DNA from: Trichosphaerium sp. ATCC 40318
Lineage: Eukaryota; Discosea; Flabellinia; Trichosidae
NCBI GenBank assembly: GCA_038496445.1
Contig: JALMLS010000590.1
Coordinates: forward strand, 62,001-126,000
Length of the DNA: 64,000 nucleotides
Direction: 5' to 3'
The notes beneath the pieces were generated by a model. The model worked only from the letters and a program-made list of their open reading frames with translations, did no database searches and had not been told where the DNA came from. Every line of letters starts with the position of its first letter. Positions within the stretch are counted from its first letter, which is position 1. Below are positions 24,278 through 36,284 of this stretch, in pieces. Both the position numbers and the translations under genes were made by a program.

Positions 24278-24954
24278 ATATTTTGCTTCCAATAAACTCT
24301 CGTTTTATTTAGTCTGTTTTGTTCAACGTTAAATGTTTGTTCGTCTACGAAAATACAATTTGTTTAGTTTCATCTCAACGTGACGTTAGTACAAAGTAGT
24401 TGTGCCAAGATTTTCATGTTGACTAAGTCATTTCGGTATTTCGTGCTACTGACGCACTGATTAGTGAACTAATGACAGCATAACTCACCCTATACCTTTT
24501 TCTCCTCGTCTTGTTTCCATTTACCCACATCTGTTCTACCTTTATTTGTCCATCCATACCATTCTTTGCACCGTCTGGTTTGTCGCCAATAAACATAGCG
24601 CGTATTCTACTTAGGCTGCTCTTGAATCCACTTTAGGTCGCACGTTGGTGAAAACGGACAATAATGTTGTGAATCCGACCAATCAAGTTACGTATCGAAG
24701 GTTACACGTGATTGGATTTAATCTTATAATGACGACTCTAAACTAAAAACATCCACAAGTCTCAGTGACCAGAGGCAAATACCGTTACTTAGATACCTAA
24801 CGTAAACGTCCTAAATTATGAATTCGATGTCTTCACGTCAGCTAGCAGTATGTTGTTTGATTCTTTTTGGAAACACCAACTAGTTTGTTTGATTAAAAGT
24901 ACCTCTAGCAATGAGTATTGAACTTATTTTTATATGCATTTAATGACGATCCAA
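24278..24954. other. Intergenic region between convergent genes
   Basis: About 680 bp between the 3' ends of the aquaporin and ALKBH6-like genes. It has AATAAA near 24291 and a CACGTGAT at 24705-24712. No open frame of note and no RNA gene were recognised. Confidence 0.5.
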
Positions 24955-25762
24955 TCAGGCCCACATTACAATAGATACACGCTTTTGCCTCTTGACTATA
25001 TCTCCAGGCTTTAGATTGGTCATGTTTGCATTGATAACCTTGTCATGTATAACGTCTTGCTCTTTTGGTTGAATTGAATGTACCCATTCACAAAATGCTT
25101 CCTTTGTAACATGTAGAGCTGAACGCGGAGCCATAAATACCGAAACTGTTGGTACATCAAGGAGATCGTTCGGCAGGAAGACCTCTGTCGGTGTTGAACT
25201 GAATCGAATGGCAGTTTTATCCGTTGGTTTATAGTAAAAGTCTAAAAGAGCAGATGACCCAAGCGTCACTAGTGCGGGCTATTAATAGACAAGTTGCGCA
25301 CGTGATTTTGGGGTAAATAGTAGGTACCTATCGTTGCTGTACGGTCACTTCCACCACCATCTTTATGAGGCTGAAGAAAGTAAGCAAGGAGGAGACTGAG
25401 GATCACATCGTACGTACTATCATTTTCTTGTTTGGATTTTCATAGTGGTTAACGGATATTTGAGTTGGTTCCGCTGAGAGTATACCAGCGTGTTGCAGTT
25501 TGGTTACAAGAGTTTTGAGCTCTTTTGGCAGTTTTGTTGTAAACATACTTACAGCTGGGCCTTTCAAACCCGAAATGTAACCTCTATGTCGTCCTTGGTA
25601 GGCAATACACTGTTTTTAATAATCAGCATGATTTGTAGCGGCTGACACTCTGGTCATATTTAATACCTTTGCGTATAGGCTGTCATGCTCTTCTTGTGTT
25701 AAAATGTCTGGGTAGAATGAAGCACCAGGTAATTGCTCCAAAGAACGCGTTGGGGGCTCCAT
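24955..25762 (-). CDS. ALKBH6: ALKBH6-like 2-oxoglutarate/Fe(II) dioxygenase
   Basis: Minus-strand gene from ATG at 25762 (MEPPTRSLEQLPGASFYPD) with four or five introns. The spliced core reads NHYENPNKKMIPHKDGGGSD, giving the HxD iron motif in the context seen in ALKBH6 (IMPHEDG). TIVTLGSSALLDFY and EVFLPNDLLDVPTVSVF follow. The distal metal histidine is probably in EWVHSIQ. The terminal KRQKRVSIVMWA supplies the RxxxxxR-type arginines for 2-oxoglutarate. Length is about 215 residues, near the family norm. AlkB-family enzymes oxidatively demethylate nucleic acids; human ALKBH6 acts in DNA damage responses, and its substrate here is unproven. Confidence 0.8.
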
Positions 25763-26055
25763 TGAACGTTGTATTAGGCGTTTAAACGTTTGATTACAGT
25801 GTTACTACAATTTGGTTAGCTTTTCACTGATAACGCTCGTGTTATGCACTTGCCGTTTCAGTGTGTATACTGCATTAGCGAAAAGAACGTTGAAGAGCGC
25901 GCTTAACTGAAGTATTTTGACGTGACTTGGGCGAAATAAAGCAAATTGGATTTGGCTATTGACACAAAAGCTGTAAGCTATTTGTTTACTTTACCATGTA
26001 TACATAGGTTATATTTTACGTTAACTTGTAATTTCCTAGCGTGTACGTGTAGTCT

Positions 26056-29000
26056 ATGAAAGGCGGTACTCTGCGCTCTATTGCGCAGAAGATAAAGAAA
26101 CCAAGGAGGAAAAATGTAGCAAATCTAACAGGAGGCATTATAACCGATGACGGGCGTACCTTATATGGTATGGACGCCGAACAATATCAAAGTAGGTCAT
26201 TTCGTTACTTCTCAAACAAAAAAGTGACTAAAACAACAATAAAGAGATGAAATCGCAAGAAGATCCAGTCTATGAAGGTGCTATAGCTAGTTGGGTTGCG
26301 TATGTTGTTAAACACGACCTCATACCACCAGATGATCTATGGCAGGCTCTAAAATCAGGGATTGTACTATGCGAAATGATCAACTCGTTATCGCCCGAAA
26401 GCATTCGAAAATACAACAAACCCAGAAAAGGAAAAACGACAATACACCCTCTAATGGAAAGAGAGAATATTCAGTTGTACTTGGAGAGTTGTTGGTCGCT
26501 TGGTCTTTCTAATAGCGACATGTACGTGTCACAAACAAACTTTTTGTTACTTTATTCGTTTGGCTCATGTTGTTACTGTTAGGTTCACAACAGGTGATCT
26601 ACATAAGAAGAAATATTTCAAGCAAGTTCTACAAAATATTGGAGCTGTATCATCACGAGCAACCGCTTGGGGATGGAAACCAGGAGATGACGTTCCAGAA
26701 ATTCCTGGTACAAAATACTGTCGAGTCAATTTTTTCTTACTTCCTTGTAGGTATTTCTCGGTCTCCAGCTGCCTCTGGTGGTTTGAAATCACTTATAAAG
26801 CCAGCTAAAAAATGGGCGCCTGTACAATCTGGTGGTGAAGCAGTATTCGTTGGAGAGTTAGAAGAGGATGACTATGATATTTTAGAGCGTGAATTAAGAG
26901 AGGTACAAAATATATAATTTGAACTATTTAACACTCATGTGAATTACTATCTGTTTGCACGACACTTACATATGTATTAATAGACAAAAGAGCACTTGTC
27001 AAAGGCAATAGGAACAATTGAGAAGCTTACACAAGATAACCAAAAGATAAAACAACAGATTTGGGATCTTGATGCACAAGCAACAACTACTGAAGTATCT
27101 TTTGTTAGTGAAGAAGATATTATCGTTCTAGAAGAACAATTAAGTAGTGCTCGAGAAGAACTGGAGTCTATTAGACACCAACACGATATGTTACTGACTC
27201 AACAAGGTAAACACGGTAAAAGCACACTATTACTTACAATCTCGAAAACTAGAACAAGCTCTTCAAGAAAAACAATCCCAGGCTAACGAATGGAAAACAC
27301 AACGTTTTGCAATGCAAGAGAAGATGGACTCTACAAGAGAAACCCTTGAAAAAGAAGTTCAAAGATTGAAGCAAGCACATGATGAAGCATTTAATCAAGT
27401 TCTTGATCAAGGCCTTGCGCAAGAAACTCATGGTAACATTACGCTTAATTTTTTTGACTTAACATTTACCTCAAGATAATGAAGTGGCAAGACTTCGTAA
27501 TGAGCTTGAAAAAATGCGTGCAGCGAACAAATCGTTGAGTACAGAGAAAGATACACTCGTTGAATCAATTACAAAGATAGAGCAGCAACAAAAAGCCCAA
27601 AAGACTGATGGACAGGTATATTTGGATTTCAAGTCATATGGCAGAAGCTAATTTAGGTTTCGCAGGTTGCTGACAATAATAATGATGTTGTTGAGACTGA
27701 AGACGGACAGAATGTCACACTAGATGAAATATTTGACTTTCTACAAGAAGAACCCGCAAAGGCACAACCAACAGATGGCTCTCATGCAGAAACTACCAAT
27801 GATAATGACGCTGTGGTATCTGCAGATGACAATGAGACAGTAACTACACATGACGTAACACCAACAATTGCTACTGGTGAGGATGTAAGTGACGTGTTTC
27901 TTATTTGTGACCTTATGCGCTTTTAAGGTACCGAAGGATACTGACAACACAGGTAATGCCACTAATGAAGAAGTGGTTGTTGAACAGCCTAAAGAAGATG
28001 TTGTCAGTAGTTCAGTTGTAGTAGACCTGAAGCAGCAACTTTCAGATGTATCCAGTAAACGTGATGAGTTATCTGTCTTGAATGACACGTTAACACAGGA
28101 GCTAGAACATCTTAAGGTACAGGACTTTAACCTTGGCGCACGCAATTGTATTAATTCTTACTGCTATTAGGTTAAATTGAATGATGATAGTGCCATTAGA
28201 GCCTTGGAGTTTGAAAAGTACTTGCTTGAAGAAAAAGCCACTGATTTTGAAGGCAAAGCTAGCACTCTTGAAGCTCAATTAAAGGAGCAACAGTACGTCA
28301 TACTTTCTTCATTTCTTCCGTTTTTGTTGTTACTCACAGTTCTGTTCCAAAAAAAAGAGCTATTACTGCGCTGTTTGAAAGTCGTGAGACATCATACAAG
28401 AAGCAACTAAAAGAAAGCGCGTCAGAACAGCAACTTATGGAAGATACATTGATAAGATTAAACACTAAGATTTCTGGTTTATCAAGTAAGCTCACTGAAG
28501 TTACAGGAAAGTATGTTGCCGCAAGATCAAAGAATGAACGTGTACGTCAATCACATAGTATCAGTTAGAGTTCTTCTAAGTTTTCTTCAAAGTTTCAACG
28601 AGAGAAGGCCAAGGGTACAAAGAATACACTTGATATTAAGAACAAGATCAAGAGACTAAAGAGACAAACTATGGTTGGGTTCTCAGTTGAACCTGAAGAG
28701 ATCGAAGAGTTCAGGAAAAGCGTTATGTTCAATAGTAGGAAATCTCTTGCAAGAAAGAGCAAGCTTGTTCCTATGAAAATGCCTATTCGACGTGCTGCTG
28801 GAAGTGCAGCACCATCCTTTAATAAGCCTAAAACATTCTATTATGAAGAAGGACAAGTCAACAAAAAGCAGGCGGAGCTCCTAAAGGAGACTATTACAAA
28901 GATACGCAATGGGGACAACGTTAAACCATCTGTTGTTACAAAGCTTCGTTCTTTGTTTAAAACCGATTTTGGACGTCGTACTTTTGCGTTTGTAGTACAA

Positions 29001-31262
29001 GCAACCTTTGAACCTGTAAGCATCACAAGTTTCTAATGATGGCTTTAATATTGTGCTAACAACAGTTTAGGGCAAGTTAGTGATGTTGCCAGAACTAGCG
29101 TTCAAGGTGAGTCTCTTTTTTATTTCATAAATTGAAGGAAGTTTTTATGATTGTTCTAAGTTGCTCTCTTCTTAGACCTTGGTTGGATGTATTACTGTTG
29201 CTTTGAACAATTTTAATCTTATATCTGGGTACGATAAAATAGAGTCTGTGGGTGGATGTAACCAAGTGTTTAGAGCTGATTTTATTGGCCTAAAGGCCAT
29301 CATTGATATATCTTATGGTATAGGTTGGGATAATGGTACTAAAACCATTTACCTAAAGGAATTAATAAAGAGCCATTCTGTATGGCAAAATATAAAATTC
29401 TGGGAGGAGTACTGGAATGTTAAAGTGTCTAAAGGTACCTCGATTTTTGCTGAAACGTTTTTTGGATTAATTTTGACTAAGAATTTTTTTTTAGGTTTCT
29501 CTGAGCATTATCGCTCTACTGAAACTGATGGTGATGGTGAAACGAAACAGCTCAAGTTTATATCCAACACACTTCAGAAATTCGGTATGTGGACTGTTTA
29601 CTAGTTCTTGTTATTTTTCTTGTCAAGTCGTTGCTTATACTTGTTTTCTAGCATCTGCAATGTGGGGTTGGGGTAACATAACACCACAGAGATTTAGTAC
29701 GTATAAATACATCAATTAATGGTTGTATTTTTGAGCACGTGATTCTTATTTTGATTGTAGGAATGTTCTTTTCTGAGCTTTGTGACCAACATAGTATTAC
29801 AGGCACTAATGCACAAAAAGTAATGGTAAGTGTGATACCAAAGCGTTAAGATTACAATGGTGTTTGACATATGACTGTAGGACTATGTAAAAGCGCTTGG
29901 TAAAGGCATACAACCTCAACAACGAAAGCGTTTTGAGACTGTAATGTTTGGCAAAGGACAAGAAGCTTCACCATTGACATATGACAAAAAAGTATGTTCA
30001 CAACACACAACATGTATGAGTAACTAAATCTCTAGGTTACAGTTAAAGTGGCTATGGGCGCTAAGATTGCCAAAATCTCTTTATCTTCTGATACAACTTA
30101 CGGTAAGCTTGAGACCTTGTGTTTTCACGTTCTAACATCTATTCAAAGATAAGCTCCTTCAAACAATAGGGAAGAAACTAAAGCTAAATTCTGATACATT
30201 AAAGACAATCAGAGTATTCTTATGTCATAATAACACAAAAGGCAAGCCGTTTGTTTAACTAGCAATATAGTAGCTAACCTTTTTTGGATTAGTTAAACAA
30301 GTTATGGATAATTCTGACCCATACCTTATTTACCGAAAATGGGCATCCAAAGGAGGACTGCCGCCCTCTTTTAGTGTTGAAATTACAACACCTAGGCGCG
30401 CTGCACCACTTCGTGGTAGATCTGAGCTGGTCCTTAATGACGAGCTTTCAGAAACGTCTTCTATTAGCTACAAAATGAGACAGAGTCATAAAAACTTGAC
30501 ACGACCTAATAAGTCACCTAGACCTTCACCCAGATCTTCACCTAGGCCCTCACCTAGACCGTCCCCTAGACCTTCACCTAGGTCTTCACCACACACATCA
30601 CCTGTAGCAATAAAGAAGGTTCGACAGGCAGCTTCTCTGTCGGCAGCACATACAAGAGAAAGAGCTGCGTCTGCCTTTGTACCAGTTGCAGCAAAAGAAG
30701 TCACAATAGAGAAAAGCCCAAGAACTCTCCGACCAGCACGAAGACCACCACCAAAACCACCAAAGGTGGCTTCATCAAAGTCTTTGATACTGTCACGAGC
30801 TACTAAACCTCCACCTGTACCTGCAAAGCCTTCAGGACGTCATTCAAGCATTCCTTCTATTGCTTTTCAAAAAGCTGATTTAGAAAAACTTGGTAAGTTA
30901 TCGTCTTCCAGTCCTTTCTTGTTTCTCATGGGATGCTATTAGGTGTATATGGAGCTACTGAAAAATCTTCGGTAGATGAAGAGAATCCTATTAGACAGGT
31001 TAGTGGTGAGTTCGATCCAGTTGCTGAAGCGGATGACGAGCTAAATTCGAGACAACGGAAAAAATCACATTTTGGTAAGTCTTTGGTTTAATAGTTTGAA
31101 TTATTGGACTAACGTGTTTGGTATGTTAGTTAATAATCCCAGTATAAAGAGTAACCGACAATCCACTGCATGTACGTAATGTGGTTTTCCTGTGTTTTGC
31201 TTTAACCCAGTTTGACTCCAACTCAAATGTTAATTCGTTTATTAGTTATGCCTACAGAGTAA
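26056..31262 (+). CDS. Calponin-homology, coiled-coil, SPR-repeat protein
   Basis: ATG at 26056. After a basic start, residues about 55-165 form a calponin-homology domain: ASWVAYVVKHDLIPPDDLW, LKSGIVLCEMINSLSP, HPLMERENIQLYLESCWSLG. About 26950-28650 encodes a long charged coiled coil rich in Glu/Gln/Lys. A globular part follows, with GKLVMLPELAFKTLVG and SVWQNIKFWEEYWN, whose family I cannot name. Then come a ubiquitin-fold-like stretch (VTVKVAMGAKIAKIS) and DNSDPYLIYRKWASKGG, reminiscent of an RA or FERM-type lobe. The C-terminus is basic, with Ser-Pro-Arg repeats and PPPKPPK/PPPVPAKP ligands for SH3 domains. About 25 introns join in frame, the last ending at TAA 31260-31262. It is probably an actin-associated scaffold. 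Confidence 0.65.
30510..30602 (+). repeat. Tandem Ser-Pro-Arg-Pro coding repeat
   Basis: A 12-bp imperfect unit close to TCACCTAGACCT is repeated about seven times and encodes (S/P)PRPSPRSSP-type units within the calponin-homology gene. Synonymous changes between units (CCTAGG, CCTAGA, CCCAGA) show that the repeat is old enough to have drifted. Such basic SP repeats are often phosphorylated or bind microtubules. Confidence 0.75.
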
Positions 31263-31478
31263 AATGGCAAGCAAGTTTTAGTGTAATTTGGGGTATGTAA
31301 ATAAACTTTGTAAACGAGGTTAAGATTTTGTTTTGTTAATAATCCCACGCCCACTTGGTATCACGCCTGGATTACTGACCGTAATTTTAATCCGAGAATT
31401 GTTATGTGCTTTTCATTGACTATTTTACTTTACTCAATACTGCGCGAACTTTTACATGTACAGTGGAGAATAGTGAGC

Positions 31479-32292
31479 ATGACTGGGCTTGTACTTTTTT
31501 TATTATTTTTTGGCCTCTAGACATTTGTTTTGTTACATGGTTCTGCTATGTCGTGTTCAACAGTCCTCAGTGGTATAAAACCAACTTTCCCCTTAACAGT
31601 TTTTTTATCTACCCCTGTTTAAAAAACCATAAGTGCAACGAGGTATGCTACAGACGGTAGGAACGGAATCAACCATATAAACGCTCAACAATCTGAGTAT
31701 CCAAAAACCTGTACTCGTTTAAACTGCGACTACAGGTACATGGCATGCCGTGCGTTGCATCAATGCAACCGAAGTGAAACTGCTGCTTATGTTCTCTGCA
31801 ATCAAGGCGATCTACACCAGCGTGATTTCGCTAGTATTGCTAACGGATTTATAGCTGGTGTTGGAGTTGGAACAATAGTTGTAGCGGTGTTGTTAGTGAT
31901 AATACACATACAAAGGGGTTACAACAAGTGTGGGTATTTTAAAAAACCAACTCATTTTATAAACTGAACAACAACTTCTCAGTACTTGTAACGGCACCCC
32001 TTTAGGGCATCAAGCGGTAAGTGAATTCTACAGTTAGTCATCATAGAGATCACACTATTCGCATACTGCAATTTTTTACTTTTTGAGCTATTCTTGACAC
32101 AAGCGTATCACTGTGTTTCTATTGATGTAGGTGCATCGTATAAATTCGCGTCTAGAAAAGGGATTCACTGCCCCATGTCATGCCCACAAAGGCAGGGATA
32201 GTCAAAAATCCCATGTGTTTGTTTATAACCACCTCAAGGTAGACGAAATTGGTAAAAACTGTTCGTCGGAAGGCAACGAATTCGTATGGTAG
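31479..32292 (+). CDS. Putative single-pass type I membrane protein
   Basis: Splicing at about 31491-31521 and across 31572-31652 gives a short signal peptide (MTGLTFVLLHGSAMSC). A small Cys-containing ectodomain follows (EYPKTCTRLNCDYRY, MACRALHQCNRSE, YVLCNQGDL). One strong transmembrane helix follows (GFIAGVGVGTIVVAVLLVII), then a basic stop-transfer. A cytoplasmic tail of about 60 residues continues through a mini-exon near 32005-32016 (VHRINSRLEKGF, SHVFVYNHLKVDEIG). The TM segment and ectodomain frame are clear. The first exon, the mini-exon and the end at 32292 are my best reading only. The family is not recognised; a receptor or adhesion-type surface protein is possible. Confidence 0.45.
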
Positions 32293-33090
32293 TGTATCAC
32301 GTGATTGGTTTTTTTGTTGTTGCGTTTTTGTGCCTACTTTGTCTTGTTGTACAAGTTTCGCTTTCCTGGTGTTGTTGTACACAAGTAAAGCCTGCGGTAT
32401 GCTTCCCAGTGTTTTTAGGGATACTCGATGGTGCATTAAAGATTACCACCAGTGTTCACACAAGAGACAGACTAAGTAAGCAATCAGAAGGGTAGCAATT
32501 TACAACCTTATTAACGGTTTTTTAGTGCTCGGAAAAAAAAAACGGAGTAACACCAGAAAATCAACGTATTTGCTGCATATGGCGATAATGACAGGAAACT
32601 ACTGTTCCAAAGAGTTAAGATGGAGTTGCCACAAACCTGAGTAAGTTTGAATACAGCGAGTCATCGCTAGGTACACAAATTGCTAGTACATCGCTGATTA
32701 TGTTTCTCTACAGATGGTTATTTGATATGCTGTAGTAGAGTGTATTGATAGCTCTGTAGGTGAACGCCAAAAAAAACCCAACGACCCAGTTCATGTTTTC
32801 AAAATGGGATGTGGTTTGAGTAAGCAGAAAACGCTTAAAAAGAAGAGCACTATATTTTTTAAAAGCAAGTAACGCGAGTTTGTATGTACTAGCGCAAATT
32901 GATTCACATCTCGCAAAAAATATACTCGTATTATTTTTATTATATCTTTGCAAATATACTAGTGGCAATAACTCTCAAAAGTACGACCCTTGAAAGAAGC
33001 AACCCAAAATTGTTTACGAGTTTTTTTTTGGTTTTTTTTTATCACGTGATAAAAATACTGCACCAATTGCCTTATTAACTTTTGTTAGCA
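32293..33090. other. Intergenic region upstream of the Reeler gene
   Basis: About 800 bp, AT-rich with several poly-T tracts. It holds small frames on both strands (for example 32708-32968 minus) that lack recognisable domains, and two CACGTGAT-type sites. Confidence 0.45.
33040..33051. promoter_or_regulatory. Palindromic E-box TATCACGTGATA upstream of the Reeler gene
   Basis: A perfect 12-bp palindrome 39 bp before the ATG at 33091, preceded by two poly-T runs. TCACGTGA is the core site of TFE/USF/Cbf1-type bHLH factors and of some bZIPs. Placement right at the promoter makes it a good candidate operator; function is inferred. Confidence 0.5.
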
Positions 33091-36000
33091 ATGCGTGATA
33101 CTCTTTTTTTCGTCTCACTTTTCTTGATGGCTCTTGTTGGGGCTGTTTTCGGTGCTTCAAGACCCACAGAGTCTGTACCGAGCTGCGATGCTGCTTCTCC
33201 GAACTGGGGATGTCCTCGTGGTGATTACAGTGTATTCGAAAATGGCGAGCTCGACAGGCTTACCTGCAATAAAAGACCAGCACCTCTCATGGCTTGGGCT
33301 TTAAAGGTTGTTCGAAGCAATGACTACAGCACTTGGGCTGGTAGAGAAGACAACAAGGAGACCGAATACGTTCCAGATATGGTCATGGACATTAACATTA
33401 AAGTTCATAACTACGCCTTAAAATACCGTGGTATCCTTATCTATGCTCAAGACGTTGAAGGAAACAGAGTTGGTCAATGGCTTCTACCAGAAGAAGATAA
33501 CCGTACGTTGTTTAAAAAAATGAGTTTAAAAGTTGTGTTCGCTTTTGATGTGTCAGTTCACGCGTTGACTTTTTGATAGCATTCTTCAAGTTACCTTGGC
33601 CTAATTCACACTCATGTCGCCAAAGTATTACCCACAACACTGCTGAACTCAAACCTCTTAAGTCAACATGGAAGTGGAAGGCTCCACCAAAGGGAACTGG
33701 ACCGGTAACTTTCCACTGTTTGATTAAGCAGGGTGACGCTAATACTGGAGCATTTTTCTGGCCAAACAACAGCGGAACCGGTCCACTCAAACTCACCGAA
33801 TCAAGAAGAACAAAACCAACTCAAACATGGTTTCTATCAAAGGTAAATGTGTTTCTTTTTTTTTTGGTTCAAACCCGCTGAACTAACATTTCTTTCTAGC
33901 AAGGTCAATCTTGTACTGATAGATGTACTGAAGTCAGGCCTAATCTGAAGTGTGATCGTGTCCATATGGAGCGTATTAATAGCCCAGCCAAAATCGAAGA
34001 GCTCATAATTCCACAAAGCATCCCTTGCAAACTTCCGTATGTAAGCATCTGTTCTAACAAAGGAGCTACAATGGGTACAGATGGGCTTTGTTACTATGAC
34101 GATACCAGATGTGCATCACAAGGACGTAACAGAGGAAGAGTTACTTGCGAATCTAGAATCGGTGATGCCAGATTCGGGTACGCACCAACAAAGTCAACGT
34201 TTACTTTTTTTCTTGGATACTTATCTTTGTTTTAAGGCTGCCTATGTGTAAATGTGTCACCTCGACTCTTCCACCTGCCAATCCAGGTAGAACCGTTATT
34301 GCAGCTAGAGATGCATCTTCATTTGCCTCAAAATCTACCTCATCTTTCCTATTGATGGCTCTCGCTATTCTTGGCTTAACAATGCGTTCATCAACAAAGA
34401 TGACTGCTTCCCTTGTATTGGCTCTCTTCCTTATCGTTTTGATTTCCTTCCCAACTGCTCGAGCTCATAATTGGCAATTCAGCTCAGGAAGAAGTAAAGA
34501 TATTGCCAGCACTCAAACCCCATGCCCATCAAGAAAACAAGCTGCTCCTCACGTGCAAGTCGGGCCTGGTCAACTTTTCGAAATTGAATGGTCAGTTGGT
34601 CACTCTCAACCTTCGTACTATGTCATCATCAAAGCTGAAGATGAACCAAGACTTAGAAAGGTAACATTCGACCTTATGGACGCGTACATGAACGAAGCAC
34701 CAAACAGCGCTTGCAAGAATCTACCTGTATACCACAGACAATTCAGAACTCGTGATGCTGGCTTTGATCCCTTCCTAGAATTCTATAGCGGTGAGATCCC
34801 TGAAACTTCCCCAAATTTTATCCCAAGGCCAGAAGCTTTCGGTGTTTGGAGAGATGACGCTACATTGTTTGGATATAGGGATGAACTTGAAGTAAGAAAT
34901 TATTGCGAATACACGAACAACAAGCTTGACTTTGTTCTTGGCATCTTCAAGTTTGAACATTTTGCACAAAGACCTGCCGATGCTGATATGGTCAGACTTT
35001 CTATGCCAAATAGTGCTTCCTTCGGTAACTATGTTATTCAATGGCTATGGAGAGGTTACAGAGATTGTATTGATCTTAACTATGTCAACAGGCAAGTTCC
35101 AGACATATACGGTGTTCCACACCTTGCCTCCAGTTTCAAGTAAGTCACCTGTTTCAGATGTTTCTTTTTTTTTTTTGATTGTACGAATTCTGACTTATGT
35201 GGTAGTCGTATTGATCACTGCTACTTCCCTGACCCACGTGTTGTACATGGTACGTAGTACACATTGGGTTGAATTTGGGAATAATTAGTAATAAAGAATT
35301 TTGCGTCCTATTACAGAAACAACCGCATTTTAACACGCGATAAAAAGTATTTTGATTTTTTTGTGGTTTTTTTTTTCCCTAACAATGTTCGCCCTTTGTT
35401 CTAATTGTTAATTTTTAGAATGTTTCAGAATCTACAACAACGCTGATGTTTGTCAACTGGCTTGTGAGCGAAGACGTGACTGTTCAGGATACATGGTATT
35501 GCCTAGTAAACTTCGAGGAAACGAATGGAACGCCCAAGCCAATCTCATCCCTCAATTATGCAAAGACGCTGCAGTAAATCTTGGAGAGTCACCTTTTAAT
35601 GTAGACGTGTGCTACACTGTGCAAGCGCGATTGGGAACTGAGACATTCGGAGCAGAAGAAGTAGTACACGCAGGTGACCCTGCATACCAATCGACATGTT
35701 GGCTAAAGGGAGCTGGGCGTCTATTCCCTGGATTTATTATTCCTCCACAACATCAAGATATCCCATGGAAACACGGAGATCAATGCATATCTTGCGACGC
35801 TGTAAACCTTAACAAAAACATTACACGTCAACCTAAATGGCCAATGACGAATGACTGTAGAAACTGCGACTTGGAACCTAAAACCGATACACCTGCCTTC
35901 GATCCCCCTGAGCTCATCTTAAAGGAGGCTGGTAAGCTATGTGATGGTCATAATATTTACCGAGGTCTCGGGGGAGGAAAGAAACACCACAGCTGTCCTG

Positions 36001-36284
36001 GAGAAACATGGAGGAATTGCAAAAAAGAAGTACTCATCAGAGGACGTCCTGCTCCTTGGAACGCTCTTCATTTTGGCAACGATTGTGCAGCTGCCGCTGC
36101 AAAAGATCTAGAGTGTTCTGATACAATCTACACTCTACAACTCGGTTTGAAATACAGTGGTGGATTTGCATACAGCTGCTTCTGTATGAGGAAGCTTGCT
36201 TGCTGTAACGGATGCAGACCAATGGCATTGGCAACAAATCCACAACGTTGGAATATCTACACTCTCCATCGAGGCTCATCATAG
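33091..36284 (+). CDS. Reeler domain fused to LPMO-like domain, secreted or surface protein
   Basis: ATG at 33091 begins a signal peptide (MRDTLFFVSLFLMALVGAVF). The first half is Reeler-like, with KVHNYALKYRGILIYA, WPNSHSCRQSITHNT and WKAPPKGTGPVTF, then a Cys-rich part. It ends in a Ser-rich stretch and the hydrophobic SFLLMALAILGLT, like a GPI-anchor signal. There is no stop: the frame runs on into MTASLVLALFLIVLISFPTA, a second signal peptide, followed by ARA and HNWQFSSGR. A His at the predicted new N-terminus (34466) plus EIEWSVGHSQPSYY gives the two-histidine pattern of lytic polysaccharide mono-oxygenases. The last part is Cys-rich (VCQLACERRRDCSGY, PAN/apple-like). Five introns are placed; the stop is at 36282-36284. 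It may instead be two genes with no spacer. Confidence 0.7.

Noticed and set aside
31700-31970. Stand-alone 75-codon membrane peptide
   Set aside because: Open frame extends upstream of its first ATG through Cys-containing sequence, so it is better read as an exon of a larger type I membrane protein.
32152-32495. Overlapping plus and minus frames (about 70-95 codons) in the 32 kb region
   Set aside because: The minus frame is antisense to the inferred cytoplasmic-tail exon. The plus frames after 32292 are low in complexity and lack a domain.
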